NCBI GenBank assembly: GCA_033032175.1
Contig: CM065325.1
Span: forward strand, 13,296,930-13,360,929
DNA: 64,000 nt
Direction: 5' to 3'
Origin: Saturnia japonica
Taxonomy: Eukaryota > Arthropoda > Insecta > Lepidoptera > Saturniidae
Position numbers and translations under genes: made by a program. Below the pieces are notes generated by a model. It did not search any database. It was not told where the DNA came from and saw only the letters and a list, made by a program, of their open reading frames with translations. Below, piece by piece: positions 11,671 through 22,880 of this stretch (positions within the stretch are counted from its first letter, which is position 1; each line of letters starts with the position of its first letter).

Positions 11671-13618
11671 TCACACTGCAAAGGCTTAGAAGGGCATGTA
11701 CTAATATTAGGCCAACACGACTGAGGTTTGTCGAACGCGGTTGTTAACCGCAAAACTTCATCATTCACTGGTTTATGTACAAACGCAGGTGCTTGCTAGT
11801 GGCATTTTACTGTGATTGATTTTATATGAACTCAAAGTTTCTCGTCGTACTAACTCTTAGTCTGAAAAATATAAACTAAAATCGTATTAAATTATCGCTT
11901 TTCTTTTTACGTTTATACTTCTTTGGTTACGTTTGGAAAAAACGATGCGAGTGATTTTTTATACATTGTAACAAAAAGTTTACATTAAGAAGTTGCTTGC
12001 TAAGCCCCTTGTTTTATTACAGTGAAGATAGTCACACTCAAGTATATGCGTCACAAAACAATAAGAACAAGTGTACCTACTTATGTACAAGCATCCACTT
12101 TTGTTCTTGTTGACGCCTGCACACTGTACAGTGAATCGATTAATTGACATACAGTGAACCGATATAGAAATGCAAACAACTAAAGCCAATACGCGGTAAC
12201 AGACATTATAAACAAATCGATAACGCAAACTGTCGCGACCAAACGTCGAACAGCTTCGTAAACAATGGAAACCAATTTCCGGCTAGACCGTCTATCGAAC
12301 CAACATAGAAAGTCCAATCAATTGTAAAGTAACAGACAGCTCAGACAATGAGGGAACCAGAGATTGGCTATAGATAACAAAATAACACAACCATCTTAAT
12401 AATATAAAGAAATCACAAAAGAAGCAAAGCTAAACGATTGGCTTAAAACCGGAATAGAACTAGAAAGAACATAATACGAATTTATGATCATTATGGTAAA
12501 ATATATGTAATTTGATTTTTCATAACTATCAAAAAGCAAAAAAAAAACTGTGCAAAGTTACTTCAATCTTTATAGTAATTCTTCAAGAAATAAAAATAAG
12601 CATGCCATGTCTAATGTATTATGGTTTCGTAAACGTGAACACTTATTTTGTAAATATATTTTTTTCTTTTATTCAGTATTTTATACACACACAAAAATCA
12701 TCTACCATAAGAAAAATAACAAAAGTAATCAATTTACCCCCAAAGTAATAAATGCTGCGTTGACTTCTAGTAAAAAGCCACATTAATCAATGTCATAGGT
12801 AAAGCTAAGAATCGTCTCACACTTCACACACCCTCGAAAGGTTTTGCGGTACGTTCGAATATGGATATCGATTGGAATATAGGGAGGTACTTCCCGATGT
12901 CAATTACTATAACCCGATTATAACCCCTATAAATATAATGGTAATAACTGTAATAAGTTACATTACTTGTATCTGCAATGTAATTTAGTTGTTTGTTTTA
13001 AAGGTTATAATAATAAAGGTAATAGTGTTAGGTTCTATAATAAGATCTCGAAGCACATTACTAATTTCCTGACCAATAAGTTTAAAGACCGTGTCAAACA
13101 AGTTTTACTGTCTAAACGGTGGATCATTACGGTTGATGATAGTAATGTTTGGAAGTCAGTATGCACATGTCAGTACATCCACCAAAATAAATAAATAAAC
13201 ATTATAAAACAACCCGATCGAGTTTTGGCCAGTTCTTCTCGATGGCTGGGATGTTTTCCGAACCGCTAGTAATGTGTTGACATTCATATGTGTCATCTTA
13301 GGGTCTGAATTAAATGTTATTTTGATTTTTATTGTTAAATTTAAACTTTGACAGTCTTAATTTAATTAAACTGGATGGTAAAAAGCATTACTTTAAAGTA
13401 TTAAAAATAAAACGAACGGATGTCTGTAAAGTGTTACCTCATAAAGTAGAGAGCTTCGGGCGAACCTCTGGCACAATTTGAGTTTGAATTTCACTTGTAA
13501 ATCAAGATAAGGTAAATGAATTTGTTCATAAAACTGTAAAATTCAAGATGTGCGTAAAAGTGGACAGACGATTATGATATGACTATAATTTAAAGGTTAT
13601 TATTTATTTCTTTTTCAT
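11671..13618. other. AT-rich DNA, nothing recognised
   Basis: No gene, RNA or clear mobile element seen. Open frames at 11980-12228, 12512-12786 and 12967-13194 are short, AT-driven and overlap in several frames. None shows a domain. Confidence 0.5.
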
Positions 13619-13905
13619 CATAAAACAAAGTCCCCCGCCGCGTCATTCTGTCTGTTAGAACGCGATAAACTCTTAAGAAATTACCGAACGGTTTTTATAC
13701 GGCTTTCATCAATGGACGGAGTAGTTCATGAACAAGGTTTAGGACTATAATTTGTTAGGTTTTGTGTAAATTTACTGAAATATGACGATGATTGTTGAAG
13801 ATGTCAGCAAAATCATGCCGACCGGCAGCTTTACTAGAGTGCGCCGCGTAAACTAATAGAGTTATAATAATCTGCTATCCGTGTGAAGCCGGGCCGAGTT
13901 TCTAG
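13619..13905 (+). mobile_element. Helitron-like repeat, family K, copy 1
   Basis: It starts near TAAAACAAAGTCCCCCGCCG, contains a CGATAAACTCTTAAGAAATT / ACCGAACGG core and a TGATTGTTGAAGATGTCAGC block, and ends GTGAAGCCGGGCCGAG then CTAG followed by T. The same order of blocks occurs at 49737-50053. The 3' CTAG/T end fits Helitron termini (CTRR followed by T). The 5' end is not well defined. Non-coding. Confidence 0.6.
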
Positions 13906-14424
13906 TATTTATATAATATAGAGAACTTTGTGGTGTACTTGGAAGCGACTTAATTTTGTAGAATTGTCAGTAAATTGGAGTAAATTTTTTAACGCGGCTC
14001 AGCGCGAATATTATCATTCAAATAATTATTGGTATAGAATATAGTAGTCACCTCAAATTTTCTTTTACGTTATGAAACTACAATGTATTGAGATATTATG
14101 TACTACTTATTAGAGACCTCGCCTCAAATAAAATTGTTTGAAACAAAAGTTGGAGTGCATACACTCGCACTTATAGTCTGTGCTGAGCATTTCTTTCGAT
14201 TACACGTTTGACTTCATAAATATGAATTCATGCGCACTGAGATATTGTTTAAACAACTCGAGAAACACAAGTAAAAAAGTCAAGAAGTGATATTTCATCG
14301 GTAAATTTAATGTGTTAATTTGCGCGTACCCCACGCCCGCGCGCCCCGCAGTATCAAGTGGAACACAATTTTTGTTTGTAATAGCTGTTCTAGTACGTAG
14401 CACATAATATCTCACTCAATGTTG

Positions 14425-14475
14425 TATCTGATTTCTCGGTGGTTGCTGTGTTTTTTGGATATTACTGTGCTAACT
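14425..14475 (+). repeat. Fragment of repeat family Q
   Basis: TTCTCGGTGGTTGCTGTG followed by TTTTTTGGATATTACTGTG matches the right end of the family Q repeat described at 22455, 42950 and 62525. Only about 50 bases are recognisable. Confidence 0.45.
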
Positions 14476-15092
14476 TAGCACTTTATCGGGCTATAATAAA
14501 AATAAAAATAAATTATTATGATATGTTCAATTAATATAATTTATATTTCTTTTGTTACATCAAACCTGGGCTAATTATGACTGTGTAAGTATGAAGTTCA
14601 CTGTTGTAAATAAACTCCATATTTATTACTTCCAAGGATGCTTATAGGTACAAATCTACAAATATGCTATTAAAAAATTAGGCAGCAAGCTCTACTATTA
14701 GTAAAACATATTTTTACTGATAAAAACAATTAGTCATAATAGTGGAATGTGACCGCGGACATGCGCCATCCGCCGCGGACCATCAAACAGAAGCCATGTC
14801 ATTAAAACACGCGGCACAAGGTCCACTCAATGCAGCGCTTGTCCGACGACGTTGTTTCGTTTAATATTAAATCGATACTAATTAAAAGCTCGCTATTCTG
14901 ATCACGCGTCGGAATTCGACCTTCAAAAGGGTATAATAGGCAGGGTGACCAAATTATTAGTGTTAAAAAGATTTTTTTTAACTAGACAGCAGATTTTGAG
15001 CGCATCTCTACTTAAAAGATACTATACGTAATTTTGTTTTGAAGCATACATACATAGGTATATATAAAGTATAAAATGAAAAATCGTATATA

Positions 15093-15843
15093 CAGTGTAA
15101 ACTCTTTATAATGTTATCCTTTATAACGATAAACTCCCTATAACGTTGAAGTGAGCCCAACTTGGTTGGTTTGCGTTAAAACCCACATATTGAAACACTC
15201 TTTATAGCGATACGCCATTCTCTATTACGAAGAAATGTGTTCATATTTTTAAACAGTAAATATTTATTATCGGTATTATTGTTTATTATCAGGTAACAGA
15301 AGACTTTGAAGCTCCGAAACATCCGAGGTCGGTCTAGCTTTTGTTATCCTTAATTGCCTTGAACACGTGCAGTATGACGCATTGTTTTCTCGGAAGTGAT
15401 GGTCTTCGACCAAGCATACTGGGTACCTATCGTATTATCAGTCGTAAACCTACTTTGAAACTGTTAACATGGCCAGTAAACAATTAGGCCAGCGATTAGT
15501 GTTGACGAAAAAGTTTGTGTGATACGTGCTATTGAAAAGGGAGAAAATAAAAGTGACGTTGGAAGGCGTTTTTAACTAAGCCAATCCACTGTTGCTACCA
15601 TTTGGAAAAACCAAAAAACAATTCAAATAATACAAAACAAGTACTGGCATAGCAAAAAACGTCAGACAAAATTATCAGACTATATGTGTAAACAATAATT
15701 TACAAGCGTTTATTATCTAAGACATACATATTAAAAATTCTTGTTAATTTGGTTGTTTTTTTGTTCACTCCATATAACTATAACTCTCTATAACGACAAA
15801 AAATGCTCAGTCCCTTGAGTTTCGATATAAAGAGTTGACACTG
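15093..15843 (+). mobile_element. pogo/Tigger-like DNA transposon, internally decayed
   Basis: A 751-bp element with inverted ends, CAGTGTAAACTCTTTATAA on the left and TATAAAGAGTTGACACTG on the right. It is flanked by TA on both sides (15091-15092 and 15844-15845), as expected for the Tc1/mariner-pogo superfamily. Further inverted or palindromic 'CTTTATAACG' motifs lie inside each end. The interior includes a broken transposase N-terminus (separate entry). It lacks a catalytic DDE domain and so cannot be autonomous. A shorter relative in the opposite orientation is at 17217-17590. Confidence 0.85.
15471..15645 (+). pseudogene. pogo/CENP-B-like transposase N-terminus, frameshifted
   Basis: Starting near an ATG at 15469, two pieces in different frames together resemble the first DNA-binding helix-turn-helix of pogo/Tigger transposases. 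The first reads DEKVCVIRAIEKGENKSDVG; the second, after a frame change at about 15572, reads LSQSTVATIWKN. This arrangement (basic helix, EKGE.KSDV, then LS.STV.TIWKN) is typical of CENP-B-type N-terminal domains. The ATG frame itself stops after 17 residues. The DDE domain is absent. It is a non-functional relic that identifies the parent element. Confidence 0.8.
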
Positions 15844-16344
15844 TATTTACGAAGAAGTAAAAATGCGCGTTCAGTACCATACACGTGATACGAGTGGAAC
15901 TTCTCCCTTAAACGCGGATAGCCTATCGTTTTCTCTCTCATGTAACAAAACGTGACGCGTTATTAAAATTTCATTCTCAATTCTCATCCAAAAAAAATGA
16001 TCGAATCGTCGCCTAAGAAGTTTCACTTCAATATTTTTTTAAATCAAAACATAAAAACACGATCAGGTATAGGAAGATCCCAAAATTTGTCAAAAAACTA
16101 AGGACTTATTTTATGAAAATCAAGAATCCTTTATCCACAGATTTCAAATATAAAATAATAATAAAATCTATCTGAAATTAACTCAACCATGGTTATAACT
16201 TTGGCTTAACAATGATGGATAACTTCATCATGTCGCACTTACATCACATGAGATGTCTAATACGTCTCAATTTTACCCTTCACTAAACACGCCAAAAGAA
16301 ATATAATTTCAAGTACTCTTTTATCCTTGTTGGCTGCAACACCT

Positions 16345-16390
16345 ACCTATCCTACCTATCTTATTCTACCTATATCTATCTACCTACCCA
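16345..16390 (+). repeat. Imperfect CCTA/CTAT microsatellite
   Basis: A short run of CCTACCTAT-like units (CCTACCTATCCTACCTATC, then TACCTATATCTATCTACC). It is a simple sequence repeat, imperfect and of no evident function. Confidence 0.8.
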
Positions 16391-17139
16391 CTTTAAAATG
16401 CGAAAGTACAACCAAAGTGCAACCCCTAAATAAATCCGTAGACATTTTATATTTACAGTGACTGCGAACACACATCACATCACTCAACTTTATAACCCCT
16501 TTTATATTTAGTCATAAAATTCTGAGAACATCGTCGCACATGGTAACCCTACACTCCGCTCCATTAGCGCACGACGCGACGTCCTTAAAGGATTTTCCTT
16601 TGTTTTTTTTTTTTTTACGCAGCGATACATTCTACGGCTTTACTTTTTCGCCGAACAATGCTTTTTGTATTCAGCCACTTTCGGTAAACGACACGTTAAC
16701 CCACAAGATATTCAAACTTTCGTGACCCAAATAGGTAAGACCTACCTACGCATAAATCGAAATGAAATAGAATACAATAAAACCTTTGTGATGTCAAAAT
16801 AATTTCAATGGGAAATTACATAAGTTTTCGATCAAAATAATTATTAAAGGTAAGAGAATAATAACTATTCTTTTATTACATACAGAACAAGGACTTGAGT
16901 ATTACATTCGGGAACTCCAAATATTTAAGGAAACACGCATAATGCAACGTTAGTTACAGAGTTCAGCGAAACAACCGACCGGTTTATGACGCCCGCCATA
17001 AATATTATTTAATACTTGTAAGCAGGGTTGCTACCTTTTTTCGGGGCGTTCATAGTTTCACATTGATTAGTTACTTGAAGCCGGCTCCTCTGCGCAATAA
17101 AAATTGCTCCAGGTTTTCTATAAGCGGAGATAACGTGAA

Positions 17140-17991
17140 TCTATACAATTAATAAAATTGAAGTGTCTGTTTGTAATGTCAAAATAACAGTTTTTTACTA
17201 AAAGCATATGAAAATACAGTGTAAACTCTTTATAACGAAACTCAAGGGATGAGCATTTTTTGTCGTTATATGGAGTGAACAAAAAAACAACCAAATTAAC
17301 AAGAATTTTTAATATGTATGTCTTAGATAATAAATGCTTATAAATTATTGTTTACACATATAGTCTGATAACTTTGTCTGAAGTTTTTTGCTATACTTGT
17401 TTTGTATTATTTTATGTATTCTATTCATATCTAGATATGTGGTGGAATCGTCTTCCTACACATTTCATCGTAATAGAGAATGGCGTATCGCTATAAAGAG
17501 TGTTTCAATATGTGGGTTTTAACGCAAACCAACCAAGTTTGGCTCACTTCAGCGTTATAGGGAGTTTAACGTTATAAAGAGTTTACACTGTATATATGAC
17601 ACCTAAAACAAAAAGCTCATTTTTTAAATTTTTGTCTGTCTGTCTGTTTGTTCCGGGTAATCTCCGAAACGGTTGAACCGATTTTGACGGGACTTTCACT
17701 GGTAGATAGTTGAATTTATAGGGAGTCTACAAATTCCGCACAAATACAAAAAAACTGGTCATGGTGAATCAATTCGGATGCTTAAATGGATTATGCTGAG
17801 TAAACCATAAGAGACATAGCAAATTAATGTACTACATAATTATAGGCATTGAAAAGACCTACAAAAAATCCGGGAGAGTTATATCTATCTTCTCAATAAG
17901 CATTTTTGTCTTTAAAATAGCCGGGAGCGAAGAAGCAAGATTCGCGCGGGCATTCTGTAGTCCACGTGAGCGAAGCCACGGGCACAGCTAG
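17140..17991 (+). mobile_element. Helitron-like repeat, family H, with nested pogo element
   Basis: It begins A/TCTATACAATTAATAAAA and ends GAGCGAAGCCACGGGCACAG then CTAG/T. These are the features of a Helitron: 5' TC, 3' CTRR after a short hairpin (CGTG...CACG), and insertion between A and T without target duplication. The host sequence is interrupted by the pogo-type element at 17217-17590. Without it the copy is about 475 bp, like the copies at 41523 and 52994. No Rep/helicase coding is present, so it is non-autonomous. Confidence 0.8.
17217..17590 (-). mobile_element. pogo/Tigger-derived miniature element (nested)
   Basis: A 374-bp element with CAGTGTAAACTCTTTATAAC at the left and the inverted ...ATAAAGAGTTTACACTG at the right, flanked by TA (17215-17216 and 17591-17592). 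The left part matches the inverted right end of the element at 15093-15843 for about 180 bases and the right part matches its left end, while the transposase-bearing middle is gone. It is therefore a deletion derivative in the opposite orientation. It landed inside a Helitron-like repeat, so it is the younger of the two. Confidence 0.88.
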
Positions 17992-18224
17992 TTATATTAA
18001 TACGTGAAGAGAAAACCCTTTGTTCTGTTTAAGCATATTGCGCGCACGGAGAACTGTGAGAGTTGACATGATAAAATTTTATATGGAGAAGGAGTGGAGA
18101 AAGCTAAAATCTATACATAATATGTGTCGACTGCCGATATTACTCCAACCAGTGTCATTACACTTAGACTCCTCAAAACATTAAGTGAAAAGTGACACCG
18201 ACAACATTCATTGTTTGCGTTCAT

Positions 18225-18315
18225 ACGACAAATGACAAAACAGATAATAAATAGTCTATGAACAAAAAGCCACTGGTCAATTTCGACCAATGGGCGACCG
18301 CTAGTCCTCTAGTAT
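18225..18315 (+). repeat. Dispersed repeat with GGTCRAANTTCGACC palindrome, copy 1
   Basis: CAATTTCGACCAATGGGCGA followed by CCGCTAGT. Related sequence occurs at about 44796-44880 (inverted, with the palindrome GGTCGAAATTCGACC) and at about 8955-9000. The CTAGT end again resembles a Helitron-like 3' terminus. Non-coding. Confidence 0.5.
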
Positions 18316-18344
18316 TACTTCAACTACTAGTTATAAGGATAAAA

Positions 18345-19728
18345 TCTGTACTTTAGCCATACTTGACTGGACGGTACGTCCAGCAATGGGGTTATTCTCG
18401 AAGGGTTGTCGGACGAGTAAAACTTTGACGTCATAGCGCCTCCCACTCCCACCCACTTTCAAGATCACTGTACACCGACAGTGCTTGACATAGCCCTCCT
18501 GAAAAATATCGCGCTTCAGGTACGACTCATTCGGGTCGTACACGAACTCGATTCCGACCATCGCCCGGTCATCCTACAGCTAGGACAACTAGATGACTCC
18601 AGCCCTCCTTCAGTCACAATGGTTGACTATGCCAAACTCAAATACTACCTCGCGGATAGGCAGTCCTCGCCCAGTCTCGTTAGGGTCCCGGACGTATTGG
18701 AGTCAGTTGCGCACGTAGATCTCGCGATCGACTCCCTAGTCGACCACCTCCAAGTCGGCATCGGAGAGGCCTCGAGAGAGGTCGAAGCGGCGAACGATCG
18801 TCAATCAATCTGTATGTCAGTGACCTACCAAAACTTCCCGCGAAAGTTGAGGTAGGGTTTTATACGCTGACGATACAGTCATATACTCCTCTCAAAGGCA
18901 AAAACCCACCCTCATATGTAGAATCCAAAGAGCCGTGACCACTCTCGGGGAGTGGTTTAACGACTGGCGAATACCCATCAACCCCACGAAGAGCGCAGCA
19001 GTGCTCTTCGACCAAACCGCCTCACAGATACCGAAAAAACTCAAGGATCATCCCCTTGAACTCTTCGGTAATCCGATCTCCTGGGTAAAGGAGACCAAAT
19101 ATCTAGGTGTAACCCTAGATAGTACACTCTCCTTTATACGCCACATCACTCTCGCCAATCAAAAGGGCCGCCTGGACCCTCGCCCGATTGCATCCTCTGT
19201 TATGTGCTGCAAGCAAAATGTCTACGAGACACAAGCTTACGCTCTACAAGATGTGTATCCGACCGATTATGACATATAGCTGCGTTGTGTTCGCTCATAT
19301 ACCAAGATATAATTGGGATCGTTTACAAACCATCCAGAATAGATTTCTTCACCGCCTTACCGGCGCCCCTTGGTATGTTCGTATGGAAGATCTCCATAGA
19401 GATATGGACTTTCCTTCGATACATGCTTATGCCAAACACCTTTCTCGCTCTTATTTCGACACCGCGTCGAACCACGCGAATCCATTAATCAAAGCGGCAG
19501 CTTCATATGTTCCCGACCCCAATGTCTGCCGGAGTAAACGCCGGCCGCGTAATATCTTCACTGACCCGCTCGACCAAATCGAAACAACAAACGCGTTCTA
19601 TTCCATCGCCTCTCCAAACAGAGCGTGTCATCGCCCACGCCCGCGTAACCACCGTTCTCTCCGCAGAGGACGGGCGGTCAACTTCGCTCCCAAACACCCG
19701 TCACGTCCACCTTCTCTAGCGGCAACCT
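18345..19728 (+). pseudogene. Jockey-like LINE ORF2 remnant (endonuclease end, RT piece, C-terminus)
   Basis: This is the decayed second ORF of a Jockey-clade non-LTR retrotransposon. About 18421-18600 encodes the end of the APE-type endonuclease, including VLDIALLKN and the terminal SDHRPV signature. Most of the reverse transcriptase is deleted near 18800. The catalytic YADDT motif follows at about 18863-18877, then the region with WFNDWRIPINPTKS and the WVKETKYLGVTLD motif. From about 19190, in another frame, comes the C-terminal region with KLTLYKMCIRPIMTYSCVVF, LQTIQNRFLHRLTGAPWYVR and DLHRDMDF. At least two frame changes (about 18860 and 19180) and the internal deletion make it inactive. 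The family is clear, the copy is dead. Confidence 0.9.
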
Positions 19729-20314
19729 AAGCCTAGGTCCGTTCCTCGGTGTGAAGCCCTTGGGTCAGACAGCCGCCCGCGCGATACAAGTGACACTATA
19801 CGTGCAACACTTAGCTACCCACATACAACATTACACACGTATGAATATGAACACACACGTGCACACCACACAGGTACATAGGTTCTGTAAGGGACCTTTT
19901 TTTTCTTTTTTTGCGCTAGTTAGTGTAGAAAAACCATTCCGATTACTAAATACACATACGCATGGTCCCCTCCTTCCTCCCAGGAGGGAATTAGATAGAT
20001 TTGCGACCTTTTCGCATTCGCGACGACCGCCCGAGCCGAGGTTCGGCCACTCTGGCACCCTCGAGCGGGTCGTCACAAACTTTCGCGGCTGAGTGCCCTA
20101 AGCGCTCGCCCCTAAGTCCGGTGAAGCTGTAAAAGCCGCAGCGGCTCTGTTTTTGGATAGGGCACCTAAGGCTAACAGTGTCGTCAGTTCAAAAAAAAAA
20201 AGAAAAAAAAAAGACGGTACGACCGGACAAGTCCGGTGAAGCTGTAAAAGCCGCAGCGGCTCTGTTTTTGGATAGGGCCTCTAAGGCTAACAGTGTAGTC
20301 AGTTCAAAAAAAAA
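19729..20314 (+). mobile_element. 3' untranslated region of the Jockey-like LINE, tail duplicated
   Basis: This follows the ORF2 remnant. It contains CACACCACACAGGTACATAG, a T-rich stretch, and an inverted-repeat-like TCCTTCCTCCCAGGAGGGAA. It then has two tandem copies of the 3' terminus: 20114-20212 and 20229-20314, offset by 115 bases. Each copy has GGTGAAGCTGTAAAAGCC, the palindrome GCCGCAGCGGC, GGCTAACAGTGT and an A-rich end followed by GACGGTACGA. The same terminus, alone or with more UTR, recurs at 6009, 20375-20700, 56695, 59629 and 61450. Confidence 0.85.
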
Positions 20315-20374
20315 GGACGGTACGAGGTCTTATCCTCCACCTACTTTTTGCGCGATGGTGATATAAGTAGTAGT

Positions 20375-20700
20375 GGTGACATGTAGTAAGTACATAGGTT
20401 TATAGGGACCGCGTTTTTTTTCTACTTAAACTTAGTAGAAGAATTGTATGAGAAAGTAAATACATATACGAATATATACTTACATGTGTTTCTATAGTTA
20501 GATTCAATTCACGGAATTGCATGCACGGCAAATAACTTAAGCCGAAGTTCGGATTTGTCACTCTTGCGCTAGTTGCCATTTCGACTGAGGAGTGCGCTGA
20601 GAGGAGTGAAAACTATTCTGCGCTTACAACACGGGTCGGTGAAGCAATAAAAACCCTTCGGTCTAACGATAGTCAGTTCGAAAAAAAGCGATGGTACGGT
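20375..20700 (+). mobile_element. Diverged second copy of the LINE 3' UTR
   Basis: The order of blocks mirrors the preceding UTR. There is AGTACATAGGTTTATAGGGACC, a T run, 'TTAGTAGAAGAATTG', AAATACATATACG, CCGAAGTTCGG, then GGTCGGTGAAGCAATAAAAA, 'CTAACGATAGTCAGTTCG', an A run and ATGGTACGG. Divergence is much greater than between the two tandem tails, so it is an older copy lying head-to-tail behind the newer one. Confidence 0.65.
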
Positions 20701-21124
20701 TTCAGTTTTTAGTAAATATGAAATGTTCACAAAAAATGCAGTCTAATATTTTTACTTGGAAAGTGGAATATCACTGATGAAAGAAATCCTGTTGACCCCC
20801 TATTTTCCTATAAATTGCACTTAATTCTACAGTTGTCTTACTTTCTAAGTATACATTAGTTAATTGTAGATTACAGATTATAGTAGTAAGTAGTACAACC
20901 CTAATATTAACTGAGGAATAATACTGCCTCGGCTGGCATTACGCCCGGTTAAATGTGAAGGCGAAACGCAACATTTCAGTGAAAAGTTCACGGTTCACGA
21001 TGATTTTGTTCAACCATATGTGTGTTTGTCGCTAGAGAATTACATATTTACACTTTGACAGACATCTTTCTAGTCGATTCAAATAGTTTAAAGCTGGGTA
21101 GTAATGGGACACTATAGTCGTGTA

Positions 21125-21375
21125 CAACTGGTTCGCAAGTGAGACGCTGTGAGGCGCCACGTTCCGGGATCAGCTAGTGTATATCCAGTAATCAAGCGGA
21201 TCGGAATGGTATCTATACCCGACTAGGTCACGAGCACCATGCACATGACTAACCCGTCACACTGACTCTCTTTTGGTTAGTCGTTTTTCGAGAACAGCCA
21301 TTCTGCAAGCTGAGATACTTGCAGGCTGCCGCCGATTAATTAACTATATGGTCGCCGTTTGTTTTTGGATTGTAC
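21125..21375 (+). repeat. Repeat family Q, copy 1
   Basis: It contains CCACGTTCCGGGATCAGC, TATCCAGTAATCAAGCGG, CCCGACTAGGTCACGAGCA, GACTCTCTTTTGGTTAGTCG, CTGCAAGCTGAGATACTTGC and 'GGTCGCCGTTTGTTTTTGGA'. These blocks occur in the same order near 22455, 42950 and 62525. I see no terminal inverted repeat, A tail or tRNA-like head, so the class is unknown. Confidence 0.6.
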
Positions 21376-21746
21376 GTTATTTGTTGACTGGGATGACAAA
21401 TAGACGCACCATGAGACTTCATTCATTTCGTAGCGATTACTTTCCGTTCTCGCGGAAGGAGTTGTAAACCGCATTGAGTTTGGAATGCGGGACGAACTGC
21501 AAATGAAAACAGTTGTGATCTCGCTTATTAACCACCAAAGAATAAAACGTATTATTCAATTTTAAATGCGTTAACGTGCAAGAAACTTATACAGTTTAAA
21601 TTCCCCTTTCTCCCTTTTTTATTTGCTCTACAAGCTTTTCAGATTATTGAAATATTGAATCAATACTTGTTTTAAAAGTGTTTTTATTTATAGTTTTACC
21701 TATTCTTCTAGGCAAACTCTTTCAATTGATAGCCATATCATGGAGG

Positions 21747-21940
21747 TGCTTATAAAATAACTCATCCACCATCTTTGGGAGTCCACCATATTGGATTTAG
21801 AATGACGTCACTTAGCAACCATGCATTGTCATCCATACTAAACGCGTATGCAAAATTTCAGTTCAATTGGTTTGGGATAACGGTTTTAAAATTCAGTTGC
21901 ACGATTTAACCCGTACGAACAAAAAGAAAGGTAAATAAAA
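21747..21940 (+). repeat. Dispersed repeat family D, copy 1
   Basis: CACCATATTGGATTTAGAAT, GACGTCACTTAGCAACCATG, TTGTCATCCATAC, 'GCAAAATTTCAGTTCAATTG' and GGTAAATAAAAGCTTG form an ordered series. A cognate series ('TTGTCATCCGAACTACATAT', 'GTGAAGTTAATAAAAGCGTG') lies at 40477-40730. It is non-coding and the class is uncertain. Confidence 0.5.
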
Positions 21941-22454
21941 GCTTGTAAAATAGTATTATTCAATATCGACTTTTCATTAAAAACATAATAAAATTTCGTA
22001 TTCTTAGACAAGTTTATCGCACAACTTATAATAATAACAAACAATAAAACATTATTTAATATAGGATGATTACAGTACAGACGCTTTGGGTCACGGTCAA
22101 AGACACTCATGATATATTTAAACACATCACATCGACTTCAAATTGTAACGAATGGTATGAGTTATTTATTACTTTCTTATCTATTACCGTCGTTTCTTTA
22201 AAGTCGAAATTAACGATGAAAGCGCCTGAGTCGCCTTTCTTCCTATAAAATCGGTCCTTCAAAAGAGATGTGCGTAGTTAATTGATGACGCCAGAATAAA
22301 AACGACACCTGATAAAAATTAATCCGTGAGGTTTATTGATTTTGACACAGCTAATATAAAAATGTAATTACTAGGTAGGTATATTAAATGAAGTTCATTC
22401 GATCGAGAATGACTTACTGATCAAGTTAATGAAGTACTGAAAAGTGTGTGGTAG

Positions 22455-22645
22455 GACAAAACAATTGTGTCCGACTAGATCGCAACCATCACAATGACTC
22501 TCTTTTAACTTGTCATGCTTTGGGATGAAACCACTGTATATCGAGCTGTCGAAGAGGCTTGCAAGCCGGCATGATAGCGGCGACCGTCAATGGATTTCCG
22601 ATCTCTCGGTGGTCGCCTTTTATAGTGGATTGTACTGTGTATACC
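22455..22645 (+). repeat. Repeat family Q, copy 2
   Basis: GTCCGACTAGATCGCAACC, GACTCTCTTTTAACTTGTC, GAGGCTTGCAAGCCGGCAT, 'GCGACCGTCAATGGATTTCC' and GATCTCTCGGTGGTCGCC, ending near TGGATTGTACTGTG. It is the right-hand two thirds of the family. It shares no termini that would assign a class. A CCGACCGTC/GATCTCTCGGTGGTC pair could form an imperfect hairpin. Confidence 0.6.
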
Positions 22646-22687
22646 ATAAGATAATACAGTGACGTGCGATTATTAAAAAAATACAAG

Positions 22688-22880
22688 AATTTTTTTAACA
22701 AACAAGAAAACCAACTTCAATTAAATAAAAGTGGGACCACCACCCTTGCGGTATATACACTATCCAACGAAAAAGGAATCATCCAAATCGGTTTAAAAGC
22801 GAAGAAGTTATGGCAGGACATTCATAAAATATACATTCGAATTGATAAACTCCTTTTTTTTTTGAAGTCAAGTATTCTGA
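22688..22880 (+). repeat. Dispersed short repeat, family T, copy 4
   Basis: TTTTTTTAACAAACAAGAAA, ACCAACTTCAATT, AAGTGGGACCACCACCC, ACTATCCAACGAAAAAGGAA, TCATCCAAATCGGTTT and CGAATTGATAAACTCC lead into a T run and TTTGAAGTCAAG. The left ACTTCAA and right TTGAAGT are inverted, the best evidence that this family has inverted ends. A frame across it is coincidental. Confidence 0.6.

Noticed and set aside
14755..14800. GC-rich inverted words (CCGCGGAC ... CCGCGGACC)
   Set aside because: They could form a short hairpin, but nothing links them to a terminator or RNA gene.
17023..17045. CAGGGTTGCTACC as a second hAT-type end
   Set aside because: No matching inverted partner or 8-bp duplication was found nearby.
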